Below, in pieces: positions 35,264 through 47,268 of a stretch of DNA of 64,000 nucleotides. Position 1 is the first letter of the stretch. Each line of letters opens with the position of its first letter. The translations under genes and the position numbers were made by a program. Source of the DNA: Linum tenue (taxonomy: Eukaryota > Streptophyta > Magnoliopsida > Malpighiales > Linaceae); the NCBI GenBank assembly GCA_946122785.1, contig CAMGYJ010000007.1, forward strand, positions 6,898,909-6,962,908, in the 5' to 3' direction. The notes beneath the pieces were generated by a model that saw only the letters and a list, made by a program, of their open reading frames with translations, had not been told where the DNA came from and made no database searches.

Positions 35264-36691
35264 TGACTCGCTATGGCACAACTCCTAACAAAGGCCAAGT
35301 GTAACCAATGAAAGGGACTGCAGTATAGTGGCTCAAGTAATAAATATCGAATCCACGGGTCTCTAGAGTTACTATTACTCAGCTTCAGTTCGTTATCTAG
35401 CAAAACAGATTAAGTTGAAAGAACTAAAACTACTCTAGCAAACTACAGTTAAAGTTAATCTAATTACAGGTTGGGAACTCACTTAGGTATGATTCCCCCT
35501 AGCCACTAGCCAGATTAACGATCGATGATTTCTAACTTGTTTCACTTCATTCACAATGCGGAGAATCCTTGACTAGACCTTGAGTCTCGACTAAAGGAAC
35601 AAGGCCCTCTTGAGTCAATTGCCTAGAGGGACGTATCCTTCTCTAGAACAATCGATCAAGGCGTTCTGAACTAGACTCCCTCTATCGAATGAGGTTCTCA
35701 ATCGATACAAAGCAGTGAATCAACCCTCGACTAAAGCAATCAATCCACTACTATCAATCTATGGTGCTCTATTGACCTAATCAGGTATTCGCTCTCATAG
35801 GATCAAAGCAGAATCAATAATCTCGACTAAAGCAGAATTGAATCGTGAAAACATGCATAGATTGAATATGAACTCAAGATTATCAAGTCAGAGTACTCAT
35901 ACAATCATCCAATCAAACAAACATAGCTAGGGTTCCTCAAAACCTAAGTGAAGGGAAGTTACTCCATAGAGAAGAGAGAGACTGCAGTAAGAATCTTCAG
36001 ATGATCAGTCTTCAAGTCCGGGCTTATTCCTCGAGCTTCCAAGGCAAAGAAATCCTCCAATTCCACTCCAAGAATGCCCTCAAATCGCCCCCTCTCTCTT
36101 TGGTTCGTCCCTTGGGTGTTTGGGATCCAAAACCCAGCTCTCCCTCTCCTTTGGCTCGAATTTGGGTTAAAAAACCCGATTCTGGGCAAAACACGGTCGA
36201 GGGCACGGCCGTGCTTTGCCTCAGCCCGCCCGTGTTTTCAGCTCGAGTTGGCCAAACTCAAATCAGCTCTCGGCAGTAAAAACACGGTCACAGAACACGG
36301 CCGTGTTCTGAAGGCCTACTGCCCGTGTTTTCACTGCCGAGCCTGTTCAATGCTTCGTTTCTCCCTCGTCCGGACTCCGAATCAGTCGCCGTTTGATCCC
36401 AGACGCTCGTAGTCTCGTCCTCTTTCATTTCATAACAAGCTTGCATGATTCTTTGTTCATGAAGTGAGGTAGAAATCCATTCTTCTTCAGGTCATACCCG
36501 AGTTTCTTCTCCCGAATCGTCAATTGATCTCTGATTGACTTGAACTTTGCGCCTATGCTTCACTTTATGTGCTAGGACCTGAAATATGACAAAGGAACAC
36601 AACCTAGCGTAAAATAGGCCAAAGATGTGATAATTAAAGCTCAAACGATCAAGAAACACAGGGGAAAACATGTGCAAATATCGAGTCATCA
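35264..36691 (-). repeat. array LTR 2
   Basis: 1428 bp, internal to the array. By reading it appears identical to LTR 1 and LTR 3. Confidence 0.95.
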
Positions 36692-38071
36692 AATCCCCCC
36701 ACACTTAACCGTTTGCTTGTCCCCAAGCAAACCTAACTCAAACCAATGCAACTCTCCAGAGCTCTATAGCAACATACAACCCCGATCGTCGGTAGAGGAT
36801 TTCCTAGATCATATAGCAGCTTACGAGGTCAACTGGTCTTCTAAGACGTTCCCTATCTCTCTCAATGCGAGTACTAGACTCAAGCCAGGATCATGAGAAA
36901 AAGTAGAAGTAAGACAGTCAGTTCATGGATAAAGGGACTCACACCATTCACAACCAAGGACTCGTTGTACCGGGGTGCTCTTTCACTTCATTTCACCGTT
37001 GGAACCCCTTTTTCACTTTCATTTTACTTACTTTTTTTTCCTTTTTATTCACTTGGCGGGGGTTCCAACTGCAGTCTTTTGCACGGTCGACCCTTATTAG
37101 TCGAGCAAGAGCAATTTCTGTACATCTGGCGCTCGCCAGAGTACTTCTTTTAACTCCTTTTCCTCAACTCGTGTGGAGGGTCAATGAAATTAAGGGGGGT
37201 CGGAAGCTCTATCCGTGCCCTTAAAAACACATCCTCGAGTAGGCAAACCGTTCAACGGGTGAAAATTTTACTTGTACTAGAGACAGCTTAGCTTCACCTT
37301 GTAGGAGTACCCCACTAAGGATCACTAAAATCTCTTCCAAAACCCGATTTTGTGCAATGAACGATGCCACACACGTTGGGCTTACCCCATGTTTAAGATT
37401 TCGATGATTTCGACATGGAGGACCAACTGCTTTCCATTTTCTATATGAGCACCCTGTTCGATACACGAGTCCAAAACACAATCCACATAGAGTCACCATT
37501 ACCACATGAATTCAACGGTCCTAGCTCCACTAATTCACAAAATCAACTGGCACAACAAAGAGCTAGATAGGAAAAATCTTATACTTCAACATCCTCCATA
37601 GTGCTACACTACCTCCCTAGGTTGCACATTACTATAGAGACTGTCAATTCAAAGCATACTGAGCAGGCAATTTGCAAGGAAACACGTACTTGGAGCCCTC
37701 AAATCGAAATTTGGGCAGTGGACTAGGCTCCAAGCACACAAACAGCCAACCATTGACACGCATACATAATCGAACATCCCCCCACACTTAAGCACGACAT
37801 TGTCCTCAATGGAGGAAAGATAAGGAGGGTAGAACGAAGTTACCAGATCAAGGGTGAATGATGGTGGACGGGGCAGGCGATGTATTCCAGGAGGAGAGAG
37901 TAATCAGAACACAAACACCACACAAAATCTCACAAAGGTTGAGTTATTGACTCTAAAATCAAAGAACAAAACTGACTCAACCGAAGAGTAATAGAGAAAG
38001 AAATGCAAACCGACTGGTTGGGTTGCCTCCCAACAAGCGCTTCTTTCACGTCGTGAGCCGGACGATGGCTC

Positions 38072-39208
38072 CTAAGTTTCGGTCCACGCTAGAACCTCCT
38101 TGAAGTTGAGGTTCTCGTCGATGAGGTGGAGTCTCAAGTCACGAGCATGTGGTGTGGCAGGTGATGAAGGCTCGTGTACTTGCTGCAGATGAAGTCTCCA
38201 CCCTCGAGACCTCTTCTTCTCTTCTCTCGTCTCATTACCCCAAACCAGATAAGACAGCATCGATTGGCCACCATCGCGTCCACCAAGAGGGACCGATGTC
38301 GATGTGGCCTTGGTCTGGCAAAGAGACACTGCAAATGGGTCCTTGCCAAGCAGCTCCTCGAAGTTTGGTGGAGATATCACATGTAACTCATGGCCGGTGC
38401 AAGCCTCTTCCACCTCAACTTCGTCCTCAGCCTGGACGCCAATGGCTTCGTCAACCTCCCTTTCTTCTTCATGTGGTATCACCCCTGGGAAATGATCAAG
38501 AACTACTCCAGCTTCACTTTCGTCATCCTCCACAACCTCTTTCTGCACCCTTTCTTGCTCTTCTTCTTCTAGCACGGATTGGAGAGCAAGTTGCCAAGCA
38601 ATTTCTTTCATGAGATCTTCTTGCATCTCCTCACTCATGCCCACCTCTTCGAAGCTCAGTGTGGGATGTGGGAAAGGGTGGTCGGCTACGACAGGACATT
38701 CCTGATCATGATCATCCCGGGAGCTCTCCGTGACAACTTCTGTGTGCTCCCTAATGTCCGTGTAGCCTTCTTCTTCCTCCTCCTCTTCTTGTATGGTAGC
38801 AGAAGGGTGATCTTGAGCAAGTTGTGCACAAACTTGCTCAACCCACTCTGTTTGCTTCGCTGAGCGTTGAACAGCCTCCTCCATATCACGGAGATATGAG
38901 GGATCGGAAGAGGGAAGGGCTTGGATTTGATGATCCATCCTGGAGCATATTCTCTCAGAGGCTCGAGTAAACTGCTCCAGGAGTAACTCCAGCTCCGATG
39001 GCCCTTCTGGTTGTGGGAGAAATTCTTCTTGATAATGAGGTTGTTCTTGATATGCCCAGGGGTCCGGTTGTTCTCCGTAGTAAGGGGGTTGGTACTGGAA
39101 CCCGAATCCATAGTCTTCTCCTCCTTGATTGCTCCAGGGGGTCTCGGGGTAATACCACTCGGGTGGTGGTGGATACCCCCAATGATTGGAGAAGCCATGA
39201 GGATCCAT
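38072..39208 (-). CDS. 378-aa acidic retrotransposon ORF (copy 2)
   Basis: Same protein as the first copy, with no amino-acid change seen. The second internal differs by one A fewer in the A run just upstream of the ORF leader (about 39276-39287) and by C instead of T at 37402 downstream. Confidence 0.7.
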   Translation of the reverse strand: MDPHGFSNHWGYPPPPEWYYPETPWSNQGGEDYGFGFQYQPPYYGEQPDPWAYQEQPHYQEEFLPQPEGPSELELLLEQFTRASERICSRMDHQIQALPSSDPSYLRDMEEAVQRSAKQTEWVEQVCAQLAQDHPSATIQEEEEEEEGYTDIREHTEVVTESSRDDHDQECPVVADHPFPHPTLSFEEVGMSEEMQEDLMKEIAWQLALQSVLEEEEQERVQKEVVEDDESEAGVVLDHFPGVIPHEEEREVDEAIGVQAEDEVEVEEACTGHELHVISPPNFEELLGKDPFAVSLCQTKATSTSVPLGGRDGGQSMLSYLVWGNETREEKKRSRGWRLHLQQVHEPSSPATPHARDLRLHLIDENLNFKEVLAWTET

Positions 39209-39352
39209 GATTCAAATCTGCACCAACAAAAACAAAAACACCCAAGTGAAAAGCAAGGTTGGAAAAGAAAAGAAAGAAAAAAAAAAACTAAATTAACAAA
39301 CTTCTGCCTTTCCTAATAATCTAGAAATTCCCCGGCAACGGCGCCAAAAACT

Positions 39353-40780
39353 TGACTCGCTATGGCACAACTCCTAACAAAGGCCAAGTGTAACCAATGA
39401 AAGGGACTGCAGTATAGTGGCTCAAGTAATAAATATCGAATCCACGGGTCTCTAGAGTTACTATTACTCAGCTTCAGTTCGTTATCTAGCAAAACAGATT
39501 AAGTTGAAAGAACTAAAACTACTCTAGCAAACTACAGTTAAAGTTAATCTAATTACAGGTTGGGAACTCACTTAGGTATGATTCCCCCTAGCCACTAGCC
39601 AGATTAACGATCGATGATTTCTAACTTGTTTCACTTCATTCACAATGCGGAGAATCCTTGACTAGACCTTGAGTCTCGACTAAAGGAACAAGGCCCTCTT
39701 GAGTCAATTGCCTAGAGGGACGTATCCTTCTCTAGAACAATCGATCAAGGCGTTCTGAACTAGACTCCCTCTATCGAATGAGGTTCTCAATCGATACAAA
39801 GCAGTGAATCAACCCTCGACTAAAGCAATCAATCCACTACTATCAATCTATGGTGCTCTATTGACCTAATCAGGTATTCGCTCTCATAGGATCAAAGCAG
39901 AATCAATAATCTCGACTAAAGCAGAATTGAATCGTGAAAACATGCATAGATTGAATATGAACTCAAGATTATCAAGTCAGAGTACTCATACAATCATCCA
40001 ATCAAACAAACATAGCTAGGGTTCCTCAAAACCTAAGTGAAGGGAAGTTACTCCATAGAGAAGAGAGAGACTGCAGTAAGAATCTTCAGATGATCAGTCT
40101 TCAAGTCCGGGCTTATTCCTCGAGCTTCCAAGGCAAAGAAATCCTCCAATTCCACTCCAAGAATGCCCTCAAATCGCCCCCTCTCTCTTTGGTTCGTCCC
40201 TTGGGTGTTTGGGATCCAAAACCCAGCTCTCCCTCTCCTTTGGCTCGAATTTGGGTTAAAAAACCCGATTCTGGGCAAAACACGGTCGAGGGCACGGCCG
40301 TGCTTTGCCTCAGCCCGCCCGTGTTTTCAGCTCGAGTTGGCCAAACTCAAATCAGCTCTCGGCAGTAAAAACACGGTCACAGAACACGGCCGTGTTCTGA
40401 AGGCCTACTGCCCGTGTTTTCACTGCCGAGCCTGTTCAATGCTTCGTTTCTCCCTCGTCCGGACTCCGAATCAGTCGCCGTTTGATCCCAGACGCTCGTA
40501 GTCTCGTCCTCTTTCATTTCATAACAAGCTTGCATGATTCTTTGTTCATGAAGTGAGGTAGAAATCCATTCTTCTTCAGGTCATACCCGAGTTTCTTCTC
40601 CCGAATCGTCAATTGATCTCTGATTGACTTGAACTTTGCGCCTATGCTTCACTTTATGTGCTAGGACCTGAAATATGACAAAGGAACACAACCTAGCGTA
40701 AAATAGGCCAAAGATGTGATAATTAAAGCTCAAACGATCAAGAAACACAGGGGAAAACATGTGCAAATATCGAGTCATCA
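39353..40780 (-). repeat. array LTR 3
   Basis: 1428 bp. Palindrome intact at 40380-40399. Confidence 0.95.
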
Positions 40781-42160
40781 AATCCCCCCACACTTAACCG
40801 TTTGCTTGTCCCCAAGCAAACCTAACTCAAACCAATGCAACTCTCCAGAGCTCTATAGCAACATACAACCCCGATCGTCGGTAGAGGATTTCCTAGATCA
40901 TATAGCAGCTTACGAGGTCAACTGGTCTTCTAAGACGTTCCCTATCTCTCTCAATGCGAGTACTAGACTCAAGCCAGGATCATGAGAAAAAGTAGAAGTA
41001 AGACAGTCAGTTCATGGATAAAGGGACTCACACCATTCACAACCAAGGACTCGTTGTACCGGGGTGCTCTTTCACTTCATTTCACCGTTGGAACCCCTTT
41101 TTCACTTTCATTTTACTTACTTTTTTTTCCTTTTTATTCACTTGGCGGGGGTTCCAACTGCAGTCTTTTGCACGGTCGACCCTTATTAGTCGAGCAAGAG
41201 CAATTTCTGTACATCTGGCGCTCGCCAGAGTACTTCTTTTAACTCCTTTTCCTCAACTCGTGTGGAGGGTCAATGAAATTAAGGGGGGTCGGAAGCTCTA
41301 TCCGTGCCCTTAAAAACACATCCTCGAGTAGGCAAACCGTTCAACGGGTGAAAATTTTACTTGTACTAGAGACAGCTTAGCTTCACCTTGTAGGAGTACC
41401 CCACTAAGGATCACTAAAATCTCTTCCAAAACCCGATTTTGTGCAATGAACGATGCCACACACGTTGGGCTTACCCCATGTTTAAGATTTCGATGATTTC
41501 GACATGGAGGACCAACTGCTTTCCATTTTCTATATGAGCACCCTGTTCGATACACGAGTCCAAAACACAATCCACATAGAGTCACCATTACCACATGAAT
41601 TCAACGGTCCTAGCTCCACTAATTCACAAAATCAACTGGCACAACAAAGAGCTAGATAGGAAAAATCTTATACTTCAACATCCTCCATAGTGCTACACTA
41701 CCTCCCTAGGTTGCACATTACTATAGAGACTGTCAATTCAAAGCATACTGAGCAGGCAATTTGCAAGGAAACACGTACTTGGAGCCCTCAAATCGAAATT
41801 TGGGCAGTGGACTAGGCTCCAAGCACACAAACAGCCAACCATTGACACGCATACATAATCGAACATCCCCCCACACTTAAGCACGACATTGTCCTCAATG
41901 GAGGAAAGATAAGGAGGGTAGAACGAAGTTACCAGATCAAGGGTGAATGATGGTGGACGGGGCAGGCGATGTATTCCAGGAGGAGAGAGTAATCAGAACA
42001 CAAACACCACACAAAATCTCACAAAGGTTGAGTTATTGACTCTAAAATCAAAGAACAAAACTGACTCAACCGAAGAGTAATAGAGAAAGAAATGCAAACC
42101 GACTGGTTGGGTTGCCTCCCAACAAGCGCTTCTTTCACGTCGTGAGCCGGACGATGGCTC

Positions 42161-43297
42161 CTAAGTTTCGGTCCACGCTAGAACCTCCTTGAAGTTGAGG
42201 TTCTCGTCGATGAGGTGGAGTCTCAAGTCACGAGCATGTGGTGTGGCAGGTGATGAAGGCTCGTGTACTTGCTGCAGATGAAGTCTCCACCCTCGAGACC
42301 TCTTCTTCTCTTCTCTCGTCTCATTACCCCAAACCAGATAAGACAGCATCGATTGGCCACCATCGCGTCCACCAAGAGGGACCGATGTCGATGTGGCCTT
42401 GGTCTGGCAAAGAGACACTGCAAATGGGTCCTTGCCAAGCAGCTCCTCGAAGTTTGGTGGAGATATCACATGTAACTCATGGCCGGTGCAAGCCTCTTCC
42501 ACCTCAACTTCGTCCTCAGCCTGGACGCCAATGGCTTCGTCAACCTCCCTTTCTTCTTCATGTGGTATCACCCCTGGGAAATGATCAAGAACTACTCCAG
42601 CTTCACTTTCGTCATCCTCCACAACCTCTTTCTGCACCCTTTCTTGCTCTTCTTCTTCTAGCACGGATTGGAGAGCAAGTTGCCAAGCAATTTCTTTCAT
42701 GAGATCTTCTTGCATCTCCTCACTCATGCCCACCTCTTCGAAGCTCAGTGTGGGATGTGGGAAAGGGTGGTCGGCTACGACAGGACATTCCTGATCATGA
42801 TCATCCCGGGAGCTCTCCGTGACAACTTCTGTGTGCTCCCTAATGTCCGTGTAGCCTTCTTCTTCCTCCTCCTCTTCTTGTATGGTAGCAGAAGGGTGAT
42901 CTTGAGCAAGTTGTGCACAAACTTGCTCAACCCACTCTGTTTGCTTCGCTGAGCGTTGAACAGCCTCCTCCATATCACGGAGATATGAGGGATCGGAAGA
43001 GGGAAGGGCTTGGATTTGATGATCCATCCTGGAGCATATTCTCTCAGAGGCTCGAGTAAACTGCTCCAGGAGTAACTCCAGCTCCGATGGCCCTTCTGGT
43101 TGTGGGAGAAATTCTTCTTGATAATGAGGTTGTTCTTGATATGCCCAGGGGTCCGGTTGTTCTCCGTAGTAAGGGGGTTGGTACTGGAACCCGAATCCAT
43201 AGTCTTCTCCTCCTTGATTGCTCCAGGGGGTCTCGGGGTAATACCACTCGGGTGGTGGTGGATACCCCCAATGATTGGAGAAGCCATGAGGATCCAT
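42161..43297 (-). CDS. 378-aa acidic retrotransposon ORF (copy 3)
   Basis: Third identical frame. This copy lies next to the outer 5' LTR, so on the minus strand it is the first internal read from the array promoter. Confidence 0.7.
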   Translation of the reverse strand: MDPHGFSNHWGYPPPPEWYYPETPWSNQGGEDYGFGFQYQPPYYGEQPDPWAYQEQPHYQEEFLPQPEGPSELELLLEQFTRASERICSRMDHQIQALPSSDPSYLRDMEEAVQRSAKQTEWVEQVCAQLAQDHPSATIQEEEEEEEGYTDIREHTEVVTESSRDDHDQECPVVADHPFPHPTLSFEEVGMSEEMQEDLMKEIAWQLALQSVLEEEEQERVQKEVVEDDESEAGVVLDHFPGVIPHEEEREVDEAIGVQAEDEVEVEEACTGHELHVISPPNFEELLGKDPFAVSLCQTKATSTSVPLGGRDGGQSMLSYLVWGNETREEKKRSRGWRLHLQQVHEPSSPATPHARDLRLHLIDENLNFKEVLAWTET

Positions 43298-43418
43298 GAT
43301 TCAAATCTGCACCAACAAAAACAAAAACACCCAAGTGAAAAGCAAGGTTGGAAAAGAAAAGAAAGAAAAAAAAAAAACTAAATTAACAAACTTCTGCCTT
43401 TCCTAATAATCTAGAAAT

Positions 43419-43436
43419 TCCCCGGCAACGGCGCCA
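43419..43436 (-). promoter_or_regulatory. primer-binding site of LTR array (outermost)
   Basis: TGGCGCCGTTGCCGGGGA on the minus strand, 6 nt from LTR 4, complementary to the 3' end expected for plant tRNA-Asp. The same site recurs next to LTR 2 and LTR 3. Confidence 0.85.
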
Positions 43437-43442
43437 AAAACT

Positions 43443-44870
43443 TGACTCGCTATGGCACAACTCCTAACAAAGGCCAAGTGTAACCAATGAAAGGGACTGC
43501 AGTATAGTGGCTCAAGTAATAAATATCGAATCCACGGGTCTCTAGAGTTACTATTACTCAGCTTCAGTTCGTTATCTAGCAAAACAGATTAAGTTGAAAG
43601 AACTAAAACTACTCTAGCAAACTACAGTTAAAGTTAATCTAATTACAGGTTGGGAACTCACTTAGGTATGATTCCCCCTAGCCACTAGCCAGATTAACGA
43701 TCGATGATTTCTAACTTGTTTCACTTCATTCACAATGCGGAGAATCCTTGACTAGACCTTGAGTCTCGACTAAAGGAACAAGGCCCTCTTGAGTCAATTG
43801 CCTAGAGGGACGTATCCTTCTCTAGAACAATCGATCAAGGCGTTCTGAACTAGACTCCCTCTATCGAATGAGGTTCTCAATCGATACAAAGCAGTGAATC
43901 AACCCTCGACTAAAGCAATCAATCCACTACTATCAATCTATGGTGCTCTATTGACCTAATCAGGTATTCGCTCTCATAGGATCAAAGCAGAATCAATAAT
44001 CTCGACTAAAGCAGAATTGAATCGTGAAAACATGCATAGATTGAATATGAACTCAAGATTATCAAGTCAGAGTACTCATACAATCATCCAATCAAACAAA
44101 CATAGCTAGGGTTCCTCAAAACCTAAGTGAAGGGAAGTTACTCCATAGAGAAGAGAGAGACTGCAGTAAGAATCTTCAGATGATCAGTCTTCAAGTCCGG
44201 GCTTATTCCTCGAGCTTCCAAGGCAAAGAAATCCTCCAATTCCACTCCAAGAATGCCCTCAAATCGCCCCCTCTCTCTTTGGTTCGTCCCTTGGGTGTTT
44301 GGGATCCAAAACCCAGCTCTCCCTCTCCTTTGGCTCGAATTTGGGTTAAAAAACCCGATTCTGGGCAAAACACGGTCGAGGGCACGGCCGTGCTTTGCCT
44401 CAGCCCGCCCGTGTTTTCAGCTCGAGTTGGCCAAACTCAAATCAGCTCTCGGCAGTAAAAACACGGTCACGGAACACGGCCGTGTTCTGAAGGCCTACTG
44501 CCCGTGTTTTCACTGCCGAGCCTGTTCAATGCTTCGTTTCTCCCTCGTCCGGACTCCGAATCAGTCGCCGTTTGATCCCAGACGCTCGTAGTCTCGTCCT
44601 CTTTCATTTCATAACAAGCTTGCATGATTCTTTGTTCATGAAGTGAGGTAGAAATCCATTCTTCTTCAGGTCATACCCGAGTTTCTTCTCCCGAATCGTC
44701 AATTGATCTCTGATTGACTTGAACTTTGCGCCTATGCTTCACTTTATGTGCTAGGACCTGAAATATGACAAAGGAACACAACCTAGCGTAAAATAGGCCA
44801 AAGATGTGATAATTAAAGCTCAAACGATCAAGAAACACAGGGGAAAACATGTGCAAATATCGAGTCATCA
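43443..44870 (-). repeat. array LTR 4 (outer 5' LTR)
   Basis: 1428 bp. The only LTR difference noticed is G at 44471, where the other three have A. It breaks the 20-bp palindrome by one base pair. Confidence 0.95.
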
Positions 44871-45557
44871 GAGTGGTATATGATCCGAGCCACATCTTGG
44901 GAGGTGGTAAACTCTGGCTAATGGGAATTCCCCCTTCCAAGCTTCATTACAAACCACCCTATCTAATCTTTCCTCTGTGTACGCCTCCCCTTCCCTGTTG
45001 TTTTCCCAAGTAAAGCAGCTCCCATAAAACCCAAGATCTTCCAGCTCGCAATCTTCCAGTGCAGCCCTAAACTCCTCCATCTCTCGCACACTTGGGTTGC
45101 AGCTCCCACTCTTTTCAATGTAGTCAGTGATGAGATTGAAATCCCCCATTACACACCACGGTTTATCCACCAGGTTATGTAACCCTCTAAGCATCTCACA
45201 GGTCTTGGTCTTATTACTCCTTTCAGGCCACCCGTACACTCCCGTAAGCCTCCAGGACTCCCTTCCTCCCTCCATTTTTGCTTCAAAGTCCATATAGTTA
45301 CTGTCACTCCCCCGCAGGGTCAGCTCTATCCCTTCTCTCCACATCATCAGTAATCCTCCTGATCTATTCCTCCCAGCAGCCACCCCCTTCCCTTCCTCAT
45401 ACCCAAATTCTTTGACCTTGCCCTCCCATTCTCCACCATACAAGTGCGTTTCCATAAGAAACACAGCAATGGGGTTCTTTTGACGCAGCAGCGTCTTCAC
45501 TTTCCCAATTGCCAGGGCACTCCCCAGTCCCCGACAGTTGTAGCTTATGAAACTCAT
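44871..45557 (-). pseudogene. LINE B ORF2, apurinic endonuclease part
   Basis: Starts MSFISYNCRGLG and ends GSDHIPL at the array insertion site. Endonuclease signatures are all present: Asn in YNCRG, Glu in METHL, GVYGWP, GDFN, TWENN, ERLDR and SDH. The ATG overlaps the ORF1 stop by ATGA. No break is seen in this part, but the downstream half is displaced by 13.7 kb and has stops. Confidence 0.92.
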
Positions 45558-46373
45558 TGGGCTTGGCGGCCCTGATCCTCGTCAGGGTCCGCCTTTCCGC
45601 CATCCATTGTCTTTGTCACCTGCTGTCCTGTGTGTTTCCTGCCCACCTGGGCCTCCTGTTGAATTCCTTTTCCCCCCATTTGTATCTGGTTTTCTTCCTC
45701 ATGGGTCACTGGGTGCGTTGGGAAAGACAGGGTCCTTGCTCTTTTCAGAGTAATATCTTCCTTGCTCTCCTTTGCCACCACTTTCTCAACAGCCTCAGCC
45801 CCCCTCTTTTGAGGTGTAACCTGCGCTCCTACCATTTATCTTTGTATGTTTTGTTCTTGCCTCCTCCAGACCCTTCCTGTTGGCCTCTTCCCTTGTTGGC
45901 CAGCTACGCTTCCCATAGCAAACCGTTGGAGCGCTCCTAGTTGGAGCTCCCCCACTGGTTTAAGCGCCTTATTTTCAGGTTTCTTCTCCTGCCCCTCTTG
46001 CTGTTTCATAACAGGTTGCTCCACTTCCATGCTTCGCACTTCCTCTTCACTTCCTCGCTCCCCTCCCCCTTCTCCTATCTCCTTTCTTCCCACTTCCGCC
46101 CCCTCTTTCTCCTGAGGAAAAGCTTTGTCATAATCCGAATTGGAATCAGTACTTTCCACTGCAAACTTCTTTTTGAGCTTCTCCCAGACCTCAGCATCTT
46201 CCCTCCTTGCCGCCCTTGAGATCCAGCTTCTATGCCCAGGTCCATCCGTTCTCAATTCCATACCAAAAGGATCACTGGGTAGCTGTGTCGGTTTTGGGCA
46301 TCTCAGCTTGGGATGGCCAATCCTTCCACACGAGTAGCAAAATAATGGCAGCTTCTCATATTTCACTTGATAC
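45554..46373 (-). pseudogene. LINE B ORF1, zinc knuckle and C-terminal tail
   Basis: Begins after the hAT insertion with VKYEKLPLFCYSCGRIGHPKLRC, a CX2CX4HX4C knuckle, followed by a charged low-complexity tail. A TAA at 45836-45838 interrupts the frame (one transition from CAA). The same frame then runs to a TGA at 45554-45556 that overlaps the ORF2 start. Confidence 0.85.
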
Positions 46374-47268
46374 CAATGCTGTCAGAACCGAACCGGAGTA
46401 AGACCCGGTAACGTGAACGGCTTGCACTTTAGTGGTCTGACCGGTAGTGGACCGTTAGAAAACCGTTAGAGAACCGGTACGTTATAAATAATAATATTAT
46501 AAATAGAAGACAGATAAGATAGTAATTTAATAAGATAATAATTTAACAATTTAATGACTAAAATAATATTTTACAGGTACCAGTTTGTAATTTTATATTA
46601 TATATAATTATATTTTATATATCCACTACGTAAAAACCCTAAAGCCTACACTCCACCCCACCCCCACCCACTAAGTCATACCTTAGCGGCCGCCCACTTG
46701 TGGCTCTCTCTCTCCATTATTCATGCCTGGAATTGGTTCAACAAATGAAGTTCCTGATCTGTGGAGTCGCAGCAATCGGCGATGAAGGCGGTGACAGTGG
46801 CGCCACATCTCTCTCTCTTCGATCGACTATTGCTGGTTGTGGAGAGATCCGGGATTGTCGATGACAGGAGGCGGTGATAACAAAACAGGGTAGCGGACGA
46901 CGATGATGATTATGCAACGGGAAGATCCTTCCCTGTTCTCTGACGATGAAGCAGATCAACCGAATCGAAGATCGAAGCAAATGACTAACAAGTGCACAGA
47001 TTGGTCTACCTGGAATTTTTGGTTCTCCGATTTGGGGAAAATTTTCTTCTTCTTTACCTTCAGAACGCAGCAGCGAGAGGTGGTTGTGTTGGGATCAGAT
47101 TTGAACCGGCTGGTCGGTTCAAATGGTTCGAGCGGTTAACCGTTCGGACCGCTAACCAGCCGCTCTTTCTGACCGCTACGGCTTTTAAAGTGTTCCGGAC
47201 CGGACTGACTGCCGGGTGGCGGTTTTACCGGTCCGACCGGCCGGCTCGGCTCGGTTTTAACAGCACTG
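46374..47268. mobile_element. non-autonomous hAT element, 895 bp, in LINE B ORF1
   Basis: An 8-bp target duplication CTTGATAC lies at 46366-46373 and 47269-47276. The terminal inverted repeats are CAATGCTGTCAGAACCGAAC and the complement of GCTCGGTTTTAACAGCACTG. Subterminal regions are rich in CCGGT/ACCGG words on both sides, as in many hAT elements. The interior is non-coding, with short frames only. Confidence 0.9.

Larger units (their letters stand above)
31174..44870 (-). mobile_element. tandem LTR-retrotransposon array: four LTRs, three internals (13.7 kb)
   Basis: A single pair of 5-bp target duplications (GAGTG at 31169-31173 and 44871-44875) encloses LTR-internal-LTR-internal-LTR-internal-LTR with a period of 4089-4090 bp. 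All LTRs are 1428 bp and begin TGACTCG and end AGTCATCA. Orientation is minus: the primer-binding site TGGCGCCGTTGCCGGGGA lies 6 nt inside each right-hand LTR, and a polypurine tract (GTGTGGGGGGATT) abuts each left-hand LTR. That primer site is the tRNA-Asp type typical of Athila/Tat-related Ty3 elements. No gag-pol is present. Each internal has one 378-aa ORF, so the family is non-autonomous. One insertion followed by unequal LTR recombination explains the structure. An assembly artefact must be excluded. Confidence 0.93.
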
